64,000 nt of DNA from Adiantum capillus-veneris. Taxonomy: Eukaryota > Streptophyta > Polypodiopsida > Polypodiales > Pteridaceae. The position numbers and the translations under genes were made by a program. How positions within the stretch are numbered: position 1 is the stretch's first letter; each line of letters starts with the position of its first letter. The stretch lies in contig CM043964.1 of the NCBI GenBank assembly GCA_014529385.2, forward strand, positions 102,070,087 through 102,134,086, given 5' to 3'. The notes below the pieces were generated by a model. That model worked only from the letters and a program-made list of their open reading frames with translations, searched no databases and was not told the DNA's origin. Of this stretch, positions 52,826 through 63,672 are shown one piece after another.

Positions 52826-53975
52826 AGCTGGTTGGCATAAGGAGTATGCTAGTTAGCATGCCTTATGTTCTACCTAGCATATAAAGTTAGCTAGTCAGCA
52901 CAAGATGTATGCTAATTAACATCATTTATGCTAGTTAGCACCTAGTATGCTCAATAGCATGATGGGTGTCCTAATGCGTATACTAGTTAGTATAGTGAGT
53001 ATGATAGCTAGCATATGGAGTATGCTAGTTAGCATATAGACTATGCTAGTTAGCATATGGACTCTGTTAGTTGGCATATGGACTCTGCTAGTGAGCATGC
53101 CTTGGGTCCTAACTAGCATACATAACTAGTTGGTTAACACAATATGTATGGTAATTAAAATACCTGGTATGCTAGTTAACATACCTAGTATGCTAGTTAG
53201 AATATGGAGTATGCTAGTTAGAACTAGCACTTGTGTTCTACCTAGCATACAGTTGGGTTGGGTATGCTAGTAAGCATATGGAGTATGCTGGTTGGCATAA
53301 GGAGTATGCTAGTTAACATGCCTTGTGTTCTACCTAGCATATAAAGTTAGGTAGTCAGCACAAGATGTATGCTAATTAACATCATTTATGCTAGTTAGCA
53401 CCTAGTATGCTCAATAGCATGATGGGTGTCCTAATGTGTATACTAGTTAGCATAGTGAGTATGATAGCTAGCATATGGAGTATGCTAGTTAGCATATAGA
53501 CTGTGCTAGTTAGCATATGGACTCTGCTAGTTAGCATGCCTTGGGTCCTAAATAGAATACAGAGCTAGTTGGTTAACACAATATGTATGCTAATTAACAT
53601 ACCTGGTATGCTAGTTAACATACCTATTATGCTAGTTAGAATATGGAGTATGCTAGTTAGAACTAGCAGTTGGGCCGGGTATGCTAGTTAACGTATGGAG
53701 TATTCTAGCTAGCATGCCTTGTGTTCTACCTAGCATACCGAGCTAGCTAGTCAACACAAGATGTATGCTAATTAACATAATTTCTGCTAGTTAACACCTA
53801 CTATGCTCAATAGCATGATGGGTGTCCTAATGAGTATGCTAGTTAGCATATGGTCTGTGCTAGTTAGCATGCCTTGTGCTCTACCTAGCATACAGAGTTA
53901 CCTGTAAACACAAGATATATGCTAGCTAACACTCTTTATGCTAGTTAACATACGTTGTTGCATGCACATTAGTAT
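52826..53975. repeat. 21-bp palindromic-core tandem array 1 (GTT type)
   Basis: Degenerate tandem repeat with exact 21-bp period over many units. For example TATGCTAGTTAGCATATAGAC, TATGCTAGTTAGCATATGGAC, TCTGTTAGTTGGCATATGGAC, TCTGCTAGTGAGCATGCCTTG follow without a gap near 53011-53110 (each 21 bp). The core TGCTAGTTAGCA is a near-palindrome. A longer unit is duplicated: CCTT(A/G)TGTTCTACCTAGCATA recurs at 52861, 53321 and 53717. It lies just upstream of the splice-acceptor-like TTGCAG (54062) of the transposase-like gene, so it is probably in an intron or 5' flank. Confidence 0.9.
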
Positions 53976-54062
53976 GTTGATTGTCACTATGATTTGTTTT
54001 CATGAAATTGCTGGATGTCCTAGTTAGCAATCTGAATACTGATCATCATTTGGATGTTGCAG

Positions 54063-56379
54063 GTTGAGTTCTTTCGTAGATTCAAGGAAAAACATCTAGA
54101 TTGCAAGATTGGCATGAGAATGTTTAAGATGTTGAAGCCATTCTTTTGTAGGCGGCTGAAGGATAGATACACATGCTGTTGCACATTAGGAAAAGTTTGG
54201 ACTAAAAAATGGGCCTTGTAAGAATTGTTGATGTGGCATAGCTTTCAAAAAGTGGGGATCGGTAAATTTTTTTCAAATAAGATCCAAACTTGTCAGAGGT
54301 TGGATATTTAGAATCTACTCTTCAAATGCTATCTATTGATATATAGCATGCATGTATCGGACATTGCCTTCATGTAGATCTAGAAAAAGGTGATTTTAGA
54401 TTACCGTAACGGTAACAAAACCTGGCTGATTGAAAAAAAATGGCATAACTTTCATAGAAGTCATCCAAACTTTTCGGACCTTGGCTCTTTAGAATCCATT
54501 TTTCAAGAACTTTCCAATGATAGGTCATATCATGGGGTTCGAAGCAATATTTAGAGGGGTCTATCGGGTTGCTTTCTTTTGTATAACTTTGATGATGTGG
54601 CACTCTTAAAAGGCCCAAAAATGAGTTCAAAATTTTCCTAATGAATACCATGTGTAGATGTCTTTTTTGAAGGACACACTGAACCACATGCACTCTCGTG
54701 CTTTTGGGTTGCATAGAGCAAGTTGTGACTGTATATGCAGTATCTGTGCCCTAGGTGAGAACATTAGCAAGGGTTGCTGGGCTTCACATCACACTTTCAA
54801 AGGTGTCACACATATGTGGGAGTCTGTTCTCTGTCCAAAGCCCACAGATGCAGTTTTCCATAGAAGGGAATGCCTGATGGGAGAGTGTTTGACATGTGGA
54901 GTGAATACGTTAAAATTATGCTGCTTGGAGACAACAAAGCCAGGTAATAGTATTAATGTGAAAGTATTTGCATATATACAAGCTCAAGACAAGTATGGAA
55001 ATAGTAACAAAAGAAAAGATCTTTTGCACAAAGAAATGCAGTGCTGGGAGTTTCTTCAACTCTTGAAGACCAAGTTGGAGCTCTTTATCACTCATAACTA
55101 TGTGGCTCGATGGCAAGGACAACAATTCAAGGATTGCCTTCTTCGGTTTCCGAACGATGTCGTCGTGTCAATTGTTGATTTTGCAGAGAGTTATGCCTTC
55201 AAGGAACAAAATGAGATTTAGTCAATGCATTGGCACTCTAGTCAAGTAACCATTTTTGTACACATAACATACTACCGCAGGGTAGGGGAGGTAGTCAAAA
55301 CCATCCACTTCTTCATATCAGATGACAAGGTGCATGACATGTTGTTCGTGCAACACTGCTTCATGCTACACCGTGACTAGTTACAACAAGAGGGTGTCAC
55401 TCCTAAGCAACATTGGGTGTGGTTTGATGGTGCGGCCTCACAGTTCAAAAGAGCCAGGACTTTTTACTTTGTTTCAAGATATGGTGGACTCAGAGAGATG
55501 GGGATGAGCTGGTTCTTATTTGGATCAGGACACGGCAAGGGAGAGCATGATGGTGCATGAGCAGTTGTAAAAAGAACCTTGACCCATGAACAACTAAAAC
55601 CTAATGGAGCTATTTTGCGGTGTGCAACTGATGTGGTTGCTTATTGCCAAGCCAACTTGTCGCAGGGAGCACCTTCACACTATCCTTCAAAAGAAAGGGA
55701 ATGTGCCCGTGTGTTCTGGGAGGTTAAAGAGGGGGAAGTAAACAGGGAGGTGAAGTGGAATTGTGCCACTGTGGCAAAAACGCGCTCTCTGCATGCTTTT
55801 CGTGGCCACAACCCTGGGGATCCAACTGCCCTTGCAACAAGAGCCTTGGCATGCTTCTGTGATGCATGCATGCACGGAATATGGAATCGTTGCGTCAATA
55901 AAGCTCACGTGCAGCCTTGGGATTATCATAATCTACTGCCATTACCTGATGAGGCTATGTCAGATTCAGAAGATGAAGCAGCGGCCTACGATGACTTCAC
56001 ATACAAAGGTCATCATGATGTGTTGAGTAGCGCTCTATGTGCTGGCAACACATTTGCTGTAAATCCAGATGCTTCGACCAACGTCGAGGATGTGGATTTC
56101 TACCTGGTCAAGTGTGTTGCAGCAAAGGAGAAGGTAGAGAAGGGGTACCTCGATGAGTGGGGCAATGCAATTGATAGAGGCTCATATGTTGTGCAAGGTC
56201 TATATTACGAGCAATTGGATGCATACACCTTCAAGCTAGACCACAAGCGGCCCATCTTCCACGTACTTTGGAATTTGGTACGATCCCAAGGGATTCACTC
56301 TATGTACAAAACGGGACGCCACCTGCGAGCGGACAACTTTGATAAAACCCCTATCTACGACTCATATCAGGGAATATGA
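54063..56379 (+). pseudogene. Transposase-like DDE protein pseudogene (two visible exons)
   Basis: Exon a (54063 to about 54190, after TGTTGCAG) reads V-E-F-F-R-R-F-K-E-K-H, I-G-M-R-M-F-K-M-L-K-P-F-F. Exon b (from 54658, after TGTGTAG) runs to 56379 in one frame with three in-frame stops (TAG 55219, TAG about 55378, TGA about 55558). It shows Cys-rich blocks (C-D-C-I-C-S-I-C; W-E-S-V-L-C-P-K; C-L-M-G-E-C-L-T-C-G), V-A-R-W-Q-G-Q-Q-F-K, V-V-S-I-V-D-F-A-E-S-Y, I-S-D-D-K-V-H-D, W-V-W-F-D-G-A-A-S-Q-F-K and F-G-S-G-H-G-K-G-E-H-D-G-A. Spaced Asp residues and the H-G-K-G-E block fit an RNase H-fold (DDE) transposase. I recall similar uncharacterised proteins in mosses, ferns and some animals but cannot name the superfamily. 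Confidence 0.65.
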
Positions 56380-57151
56380 CCCCCTTTCTACGCTTATACG
56401 ACAATCAATGAAGAAAACTCTCATACCCCTATCTTACATATAGAATTTAGGTCTCACATGATCTAAATGAGTAAAGCTAATCAAAGCGTGATTGGCAACG
56501 TACCTTCCCCAAAATTCATCCGAGTTCTAGTGCACACAATGACCAATGGTTACAAGTAATCAACATGGGGCAGTCTCCCCCTCCCCCCCCCCCCCTTCCC
56601 CATAAATATGATACCCATTTCCCTTATTTTTGAGCTTGGGATATAAATTATTGGGGGCATGCCCCTAGCTTATACGCTTATGTTACTTGTTAAAAAAAAC
56701 CAGAAAGCTATGAAGCAATCTATAATAGCATGCCCTTCAGCTTTTAAGTTGTAATCACAACATCTTCAATATACTTCTTGCTCGGATATAATGCAGTTTT
56801 ATAAAAAAAAACCCCTCCCTTGCACTTACATGGTGCGGTAAGTTTTCCATGGTGAATCCCCCGGGGGTACGATGTATCAAAATACCCATGGAGCACATCC
56901 CAAGGAGACGGCAGGTGTACACAATCAAACCAGAAATCTATGAAGCAATATATAATAGCATGCCCTTCAACTTTTAAGTTGTAATCACAATATCTTCAAT
57001 ATACTTCTTGCTCGGATATAATGCAGTTTTATAAAAAACTTGGGTATCTTGTGTCTCTTGTGTGCTTTGTGTATACATGGCTTTGGTGTCTATCACAGAG
57101 GGGGGGTCTCAGTTTAAGAGAGATCATTTGTACAACCTGTCTCATTGTGTT
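56380..57151. other. Intergenic region with a 112-bp direct repeat
   Basis: AAACCAGAAAGCTATGAAGC starts a 112-bp block at 56697-56809 that recurs at 56927-57038 with a few changes, ending ATGCAGTTTTATAAAAAA both times. A C-homopolymer-rich stretch is at 56576-56598. No coding frame is supported. This is the 3' flank of the transposase-like gene. Confidence 0.7.
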
Positions 57152-58020
57152 TTGTGGGTATGCTTATTAGCATAAATGGTATGCTAATTAGCATACTGTT
57201 AATGCGAGTTAGCATACAAAATGTTCTAATTAGCATACCTTTTGCTGGTTTTCAAGGAGAAAAGATGGCAGCTTCCTATATACTGTGTATGCTAATGCTA
57301 ATTAGCATACTATTTATTCTAATTAGCATAAACTTATATGTGCTAGTTAGCATAAACAATATGCTAATTAGCATAAGTTTGCTGGTTTTCAAGGAGAAGA
57401 GATGGCAGCTTTCTGTATACTGTGTATGCTGATTAGTATACTATGTTGTGAGTGGAATTCGCATTCTGTGGGTATGCTAATTAGCATAGGTTCACTGGTT
57501 TCAAGGAGAAGAGATAACAACTCTCTGTATATTGTGTATGCCAATAAGAATTTCATGTATGCTAATTAGCATATTGTATGCTGGTTTCAAGAAGGTCCAT
57601 GGCAGATTTCTATATACTGTGTATGCTAATTAGCATACTATGCTGTGAGTGGAAGTTAGCAAAAACAAAAATCCACAGTATGCTAATTCGAGGAATGCTA
57701 ATTAGCATACCAAGCATGCTAATTAGCATATTGTTTATGCCAGTTGGCATAGATAGTATGTTGATTGGATTACCATTGTTGGTTTCAAGGAGAAAACATG
57801 GCAGTTTCTATATACTGTGTATGCTAATTAGCATACTATGGTATGCTGCGAGTGGAAGTTAGCACAAACAAAAATGCTCAGTATGCTAATTAGAATGTAT
57901 TCTAACTAATTAGCTACTTTGAGTATGCTAATTAGCATACTATTTTGGATGTGTTAGCATAAACAGTCTGCTAATTAGTATAAACATTATGCTAATTAGC
58001 ATACCTTTGCTGATTTCCAA
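57152..58020. repeat. 21-bp palindromic-core tandem array 2, composite with a 45-bp spacer unit
   Basis: Core TGCTAATTAGCA (a perfect palindrome) with centres at 57166/7, 57187/8, 57208/9 and 57229/30, exactly 21 bp apart. Runs of this unit alternate with about five copies of a roughly 45-bp block containing TGGTTTCAAGGAGAA, ATGGCAG and TATATACTGTG (near 57240, 57380, 57490, 57585, 57780), and with a third block, GTGAGTGGAAGTTAGCA. It lies between the convergent transposase-like and phosphatase-like genes. Confidence 0.9.
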
Positions 58021-58200
58021 CGAGAATATATACAAATTCAATGTTTTCAAGAAACCAATAGTACACATAGTATTGTCTTCAAAACAAGAATAGTACAAGA
58101 TCTGATCATTACTATATGAAGTGACAGTCGAAATAGTTACAAACATTGGAAAGGAAATTTACAAATTTCCCTCATAATGTTACAAAACTGCAGAGAGCCT

Positions 58201-59318
58201 CTACTCTGGATAAGATCCTGGTTTAGCGCGCTTGTACACTCGCTTTTGCCCAGTGTCCGTTTGCTTCTTTGTTTGCTGAGCTTTTGGTTCTTGCAACTCT
58301 CTTTCTTCTTCTTCTTGCTGCTACTTCTCTAATTTTTCCCTCTGTAGCCTCTCTCTCTTATGTCTTTCAGCTTCTTCATCAGCCTCCCTTTGTCTCCTAT
58401 GCATGGCTTCATTACGCTGGGCTACTGTATGCCGGTGCATTTTTTATTCCAGCTTCGTGATCACTTGATGTGAAAAAAAATCTGGGGCAATATCAAACGC
58501 ATTTTCAGTTGTATATGCTGCATGATCCTCTGATTGTAGCCATAGGAACAGCCAATTGCTCAAAGTATCTATTAGGAAGGTTTGCGTTGTTCTTTGGTCT
58601 GGTCCTCTATCTTAGGAGTAACAAGCCAACTTCCTTCAGGGTTCTGGCACACTTTGTACATATTATCGTCAAAAATTAGACTGTTTTGTGGCCCAAAGTT
58701 GCAGTTCTTCCAAAACAATCTCAAATCCTTCAAGAATACAGGCTTATTATATATTTGCCAAGGCTAGCCAGTACAATGACTCTGTGTAAAAACACCTCTC
58801 AGCTTATCCCGCTACTCTTTGAATACTATTTCTAATGTTGCATTCACTTTAGGTGCCATGCTGGTGCTCCATATATACACATGGAAAAAACGGAGGCACC
58901 AATCCAAAAATTTGTGGCTGTCTTTGCGACACCAACCTCCTATCTTGCACATTGTACTTTATCATTTCCCCTGCATGTTTAGGGGGAATGTCACTATGCA
59001 TTGGCTCTACAACTTGAACAAGCAGGCCATTTAAATCAAGAACCAAAGCGCGCCCCTCGTTTGGCAATGGCTTTGGCACTCATATTGGGTTTGGCAGTGC
59101 ATACCACTTAGCATAAATAACTTCCCCCGAGGGATGAACATAACTGAAGTACTCATTTATTTTTGTTAAGCATTTAAGATAGCTAGCCAGGCGCTTCTCA
59201 ATCTCAACTTTTTCTTTTTGTAGCTATCTAGCCTTGGCAATTCGCCACTTTCGTATGGTTTTGCATGCAATGGCATAATTCAAATTATGCAGGGCAACTA
59301 ACTGCAATTTCTCTTGCC
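58201..59318 (-). pseudogene. FCP1-type HAD phosphatase domain, 3' exon of the - strand gene
   Basis: Starts after an acceptor (TTCTGTGTCACAG, exon from 59318) and ends at TAG 58201-58203. A charged lead (Q-E-K-L-Q-L-V-A; K-R-L-A-S-Y-L-K) precedes the HAD motif I L-V-L-D-L-N-G-L-L-V (about 59000-59030), with Asn in place of the second Asp of D-x-D. After a one-base frameshift near 58915 come F-L-D-W-C-L-R-F-F-H-V-Y-I-W-S-T-S (motif II Ser/Thr), K-P-V-F-L-K-D-L and S-L-I-F-D-D-N-M-Y-K (motif IV D-D). A second frame change near 58590 leads to a coiled tail (R-R-Q-R-E-A-D-E-E-A-E-R-H-K) and K-R-V-Y-K-R-A-K-P. Such domains dephosphorylate proteins, as in RNA polymerase II CTD phosphatases. Stops and frameshifts make it a pseudogene. 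Confidence 0.72.
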
Positions 59319-59559
59319 CTGTGACACAGAAATGGTATCGAATAAAGACATCATAAAGGACAAGCAAAAACTACTGAACTATTGCACAGTAAAATAATAT
59401 TAAAAGATTTTTTCCATTACAAATATCTAGAGAGATACATGCCACAGGGTGTGGAGCTTGCTAACACTACATAACTTGGACACAATAGGGAACAAATTCA
59501 GCATAATTTCTTGCAAGCACATGAGTGAATGGCTTTCTTTTCACCTCTATTGTGGTCGT

Positions 59560-60004
59560 TTATGTCATCCAGGGTGCTCGGAGGGGCAGCTCATTTCTCG
59601 TCCCCAGGTTCTTCCAAAATCTATTCCAAGCCACCTTTTCTCTTTAATTTCACTTTGTTTGCAAAACCCTGTAGAGGGCTGTCATCACCGGCGTCTTGCG
59701 CAGTCAGCCCACTCTCAGTATGGAAACCTTCCTCTTGAGCACTCCTACCTTCCTCCTGCACACTCCTAAGGTGCTTGTTTGATCATTTGTAGAAGTTTGG
59801 GATGAGTAATCATGATAAAATCTTCATCATCATCATCTGCTTCTTTACCATCTGCAACAGCCTCGTGCGTTGTCGCATGCTGTGGCATTACATCTGCCCT
59901 TTCTTGCTGTCTATCCAGCTCATCAGATTCATCATTACAGATCTTCTCTTCTTTCCTTTGATTGCCAGGTGTCTTGTCAGGTTCATATCCTGCGTCATTG
60001 ATAC
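59560..60004 (-). pseudogene. Acidic linker exon(s) of the - strand gene
   Basis: Begins after an acceptor-like ATACACAG (exon from 60004): I-N-D-A-G-Y-E-P-D-K-T, D-E-S-D-E-L-D-R-Q-Q-E, E-A-D-D-D-D-E-D-F-I-M-I, to a stop at 59766. In the neighbouring frame it continues A-Q-E-E-G-F-H-T-E-S-G-L-T-A-Q-D-A-G-D-D-S-P and K-V-K-L-K-R-K-G-G with two more stops. Strongly acidic, low complexity, then basic. The frame change lies in a small GGAGGAAG/GTAGGAG duplication. Placement between RING and HAD exons suggests a flexible linker. Confidence 0.5.
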
Positions 60005-60114
60005 CTGTGTATTCCATTCACCCGTTAATTTTCATCAATACCATTATGATTGCTTGTATGCATAATGTGACAAGTAGCATTCCATGTATCGTAGACATCT
60101 ATATCCTATAGACA

Positions 60115-61785
60115 TTCATATTGTCTATGCTAACTATGCTAACTAGTATACAAAGTGTGCTAACCACCATGATTAATATGCTACCTAGCATACAAAATAT
60201 GCTAACAAGGAAGTGTGAATATAGTGTGTATGCTAACTAGCAGAGAATGTATGCTAATTAGCATATATAAAATGTTAATAGGCAAAATTGTGTGTATGTT
60301 AATGGTATGCTTATGATTGATGGTGTGCTAATTAGCATACATGCTATGTTAATTAGCATAAATGGTATGCGAATTAGCATACAATGTATGCTAGCATAGA
60401 TGGTGTGCTAACTAGAGGATAAGTTATGCTAATAAACATAACGTCTCTGCTAATTAGCATACCATTTTTGTTGGTTAGCATATTGTGCATGCTAACTAAA
60501 ATACACATTACGATAACTAGCAAAGAGGTATGCTAACTATAATACAAATTATGCTAGCTAGCTCAAAATGTATGCTAACTAGCATAAAGGTATGCTAACA
60601 AGCATACACATTTTGCTAGCTAGAAAAGAAGGTATGCTAACCAAACTTTGAATGCTTGTTAGCATGCACCAAATGCTAGCTAGCATACAGAGTATGCTAA
60701 TTATCATACCTTGCATGCTAGCCATCATACTAAATGTTCTAATTAGCATAAGAGGTATGCTAATTAGCATATCTTGTTAGCTAGTTAGCACACATGGCTA
60801 ACAAGGTATGCTAATTAGCATATATAATATGCTAATTAGCATACTTTTTATGCTAATTAGAACATTTTGTTTAGCCATGTGTGCTAAATAGCTAACAAGG
60901 TATGCTAATTAGCATACTTTTTATGCTAATTAGAACATTGTGTATGATGACTAGCATGCAAGTATGATAACTATAAGAAAAGGTATGCTTATGCATGCTG
61001 ATTAGCATACCTTTTTCCTAATTAGCATACTTGCATGCTAGCCATCATACAATATTCTAATTAGCATATTTTACATGCTAATTAGCATATTATATATGAT
61101 AATTAGCATACCATGTATGTTAGTTAGCATATTGTTGCATACCCTGTATGTTAGTTAGCGCACAGGGTATGCTAATTAGCATACTTTGTGTCTAACTGGG
61201 AAACTCTCTATGCTAGTTAGCATGCATAGTTTGTTAAGTAGCATAGAAGGTATGCTTATTAGCATACACAATATGCTAACTAGCATACAAAAAATGCCAA
61301 ATAGTATTCACAATGCTAGCTAACATACAGGGTATGCTAATTAGGATACTTTGTGTCTAACTGGGAAACTCTCTATGCTAGTTAGCATGAAAATTTTGTT
61401 AAGTAACATAGAAGGTATGCTTATTAGCATACACAGTATACTAACTAGCATACAAAAATTTCCAACTAGTATACACAATATGTTAGCTAGGATAACTATC
61501 TGTGCTAACTAGCATACACAATATGCTTACCACCATGACAGTGTATGCTAGCTATATCTCATAGTATGCTTACTAGCATAACTAGGTTTGACAACTACCA
61601 TACACAATATGCTAGACACCATACCCACTAAGCTAACTAGCATACCTTATATGCTAACTAGCATACCTTCTATGCTAACTAGCATAACTAGGTTTGACAA
61701 CTACCATACACAATATGCTAGCTAGACACCATACCCACTAATCTAACTAGCATACCTTCTATGCTAACTAGCATACAGAGGGCTG
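60115..61785. repeat. 21-bp palindromic-core tandem array 3 (largest)
   Basis: About 1.7 kb of degenerate units around TGCTAATTAGCA and TGCTAACTAGCA. Core starts at 60737, 60758, 60779 and again 60809, 60830, 60851 are exactly 21 bp apart, with a 9-bp phase slip between the runs. Toward the right end the cores are of the AACT type, the reverse complement of the GTT type in array 1. A longer unit (TTTGTGTCTAACTGGGAAACTCTCTATGC) is repeated at about 61180 and 61340, and CTAGGTTTGACAACTACCATACACAATATGC at about 61585 and 61688. It lies between the RING and acidic exons, so probably in an intron. Confidence 0.9.
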
Positions 61786-61836
61786 GTGTAGGAATCAAGA
61801 CTATATAATTGTTCCTTAACATTATCTTACCAGAAC

Positions 61837-62208
61837 TCAGTGTGATTGGAGGTCCTTGCCTATGACCTTGCCACACCATTCAGATGGTATCCTCTGGCAG
61901 GTGGAAGCTCTACATTCGGTCCCCAGGGAGCATGCAGCAACAAAGCAGATTAGGTGATAGGTATGCTCACATGGCATTTTTACCATTGCACTGATTTCGT
62001 GTACTTCTAGTGGCAGACCACAGCCAGTACACACGTTGCTTGTTGTCCCATCGCGTACCCCTCCTATACACTCTGTAAAAGTGTCCATAGCTATCTTGCA
62101 TAGGGTAGTGGGAATGAAGGAGCCATGTATCATCCTACTTATATGCATGAGCAGCTGCACTTGACTATCGCAGGCGTGCACTTTCGCTTCTTGCACCTCC
62201 ACATTAAT
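61837..62208 (-). pseudogene. RING-like zinc domain exon of the - strand gene
   Basis: Starts at 62208 after acceptor TTTGTAG; the upstream intron (62209-62304) has donor GTAAGT, and the join reads T-C-V-H then I-N-V-E-V-Q. The zinc region is C-T-G-C-G-L-P-L-E-V-H, M-P-C-E-H-T-Y-H-L-I-C-F, C-S-L-G-T-E-C and I-P-S-E-W, a RING-type spacing of Cys and His. RING domains usually act as E3 ubiquitin ligases or protein docking sites. The frame is open to a TGA at 61837; splicing before that stop (a GT lies within A-A-G-G-T-C-A at about 61868) would let it join later exons. Not clearly broken in itself, but it belongs to a damaged gene. Confidence 0.65.
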
Positions 62209-62304
62209 CTACAAACCAATCAAAACAGAGGCATGGTAAGTACATAGGATAGTTGTGCACATATTCAAAACATAAGGTTCAATCACAAAACCATCAGCAC
62301 TTAC

Positions 62305-63247
62305 ATGAACACATGTTATGTCAATATCAACAACAGTGGGGGTGTCCTCACTGTGAGGAAACCCCAAACCATCCAGTGTCTCCTTCAGTGTCTTGATCTT
62401 TACCTTGAGCTCTATTTCTCTCCTTGCATCCACACTGTCATTGAGGCCTAAACACCGCAATTCATTCTCAACATCATGAAGCTTATGTCTCATAGCAGGT
62501 ACTACAGGGCTGAGCATATCATGGCTTGCTTTCAGAACCCTCGCAACTTCAAGCTCCTGACCCGCATTCTTAAGCTGCTGTTTAGCATCTTGCAGTCGAT
62601 TTCTGAGATTGTCATTTTCACTCGTGATGTGCTGCAAATCAGAGAGCCTGAAATATGACATGCCTGGTAACACTTTGTGAGAGCTGTTAATAGAGAGGGG
62701 TGTTGCCCTGGCAGCAGAAACAACGTTCGGAGCTACTTGGCCATCACGATCATCCTTTGTTTCCGTGGAGCCCTCCTCTGTTTTTTGACTTGAGGGGTGG
62801 GTATTACGCACCCTCCCTTTTTCAACATGGGCATTGTAGTATCCTTTTTCTCGAAGGTCCTGCAAATGCTAGACAGCAAACTCAGCCCAATTGAACTGCA
62901 TAATTGAGCCACTTGCAATTGCCGTTGGACTAAATTGTTTTACAAAACCCTTCGCAAAAGCCAAATTAATCTCCATGTTGGTGGGGGGCTTCTGGTACAC
63001 CCTGTAGTGCAGCTGAAGTACTTGGTCATACATGTCGCCACGAATGCTACTACATTTGAAGCGATATTTGTTGCGATCCTTTGCCTCTCTAAATACACTG
63101 AACCACTCTAAATCTGTAATCTGCTCCCACTTCACCAATCTGGGGTCGTCACCGTCCATGGAGAGGCCATGGACAACATTAAACTCTTCTGATCTTACAC
63201 AAAACTTTTCCTGCAGTGGGATGTTCAGCTTGGGAGCTTTCCATCGG
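62305..63247 (-). pseudogene. Coiled-coil exon of the - strand gene
   Basis: Probably starts at 63247 after an acceptor-like GATGTGCAAG. It reads W-K-A-P-K-L-N-I-P-L-Q-E-K-F, W-E-Q-I-T-D-L-E-W-F-S-V-F-R-E-A-K-D, F-N-W-A-E-F-A-V, one in-frame TAG (62869-62871), then L-Q-D-L-R-E-K-G-Y-Y and a long coiled coil (S-E-N-D-N-L-R-N-R-L-Q-D-A-K-Q-Q-L-K; H-K-L-H-D-V-E-N-E-L; E-L-K-V-K-I-K-T-L-K-E-T-L). It ends D-I-T-C-V-H at a consensus donor. Apart from the TAG the frame is open for about 310 codons. No family recognised for the N-terminal block. Confidence 0.62.
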
Positions 63248-63626
63248 CTTGCACATCACACAGGATTATAAGATTAAAACCTTACAAAACCCCACTAGAA
63301 TAGGGCCGTCAAGTAATTTATACACATGCAATTGCTAGGGCTCTCCTTAGATGCAATCATCTAAGCATGCACCTTGAATGCCTAAGGCAATGCACAAGCA
63401 CCTGATCAGTGTGAGAGAATCCACAACTAAATTGCAGCTAGGGGCTACTGCAAAAACAAGCATATAAGCTGAATGCATAGTCCTCTTTGTTGATTGCAGC
63501 ATATGCTTACCAACACAATTTTCTCATGGGTGAGAGGATTCACTAACAGATTAGTAGTCTGGGCATGCTGGAGAAATGTGTCATGCTTTTCTTGATTTAC
63601 AACTTCCAAATGTGGCCCCCTCATTG

Positions 63627-63672
<46 letters not shown>
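63248..63672 (-). other. Probable intron between first and second exons of the - strand gene, with (GA)n
   Basis: No coding seen. A (GA)n run at 63629-63669 lies directly beside the proposed donor (GTACTC). The splice sites here are weak, so the exon border is tentative. Confidence 0.4.

Noticed and set aside
54658-56379. In-frame TAG/TGA codons as sites of U-to-C RNA editing or stop-codon reassignment
   Set aside because: Such editing is known for organelle transcripts of ferns and hornworts, not nuclear genes, and one stop (G-A-TGA-A-V) would more likely replace Gly. Neighbouring genes also show frameshifts, so decay is simpler.
57152-58146. Open frames with M-L-I-S-I heptad-like repeats (also 52931-53119 and 60579-60770)
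   Set aside because: They are by-products of the 21-bp repeat: 21 bp is seven codons, so ATGCTAATTAGCATA reads M-L-I-S-I in register. They occur on both strands and have no other coding sign.
52826-61785. CRISPR array, because of repeated palindromic units
   Set aside because: Eukaryotic context, 21-bp period with no unique spacers of constant length, no cas genes.
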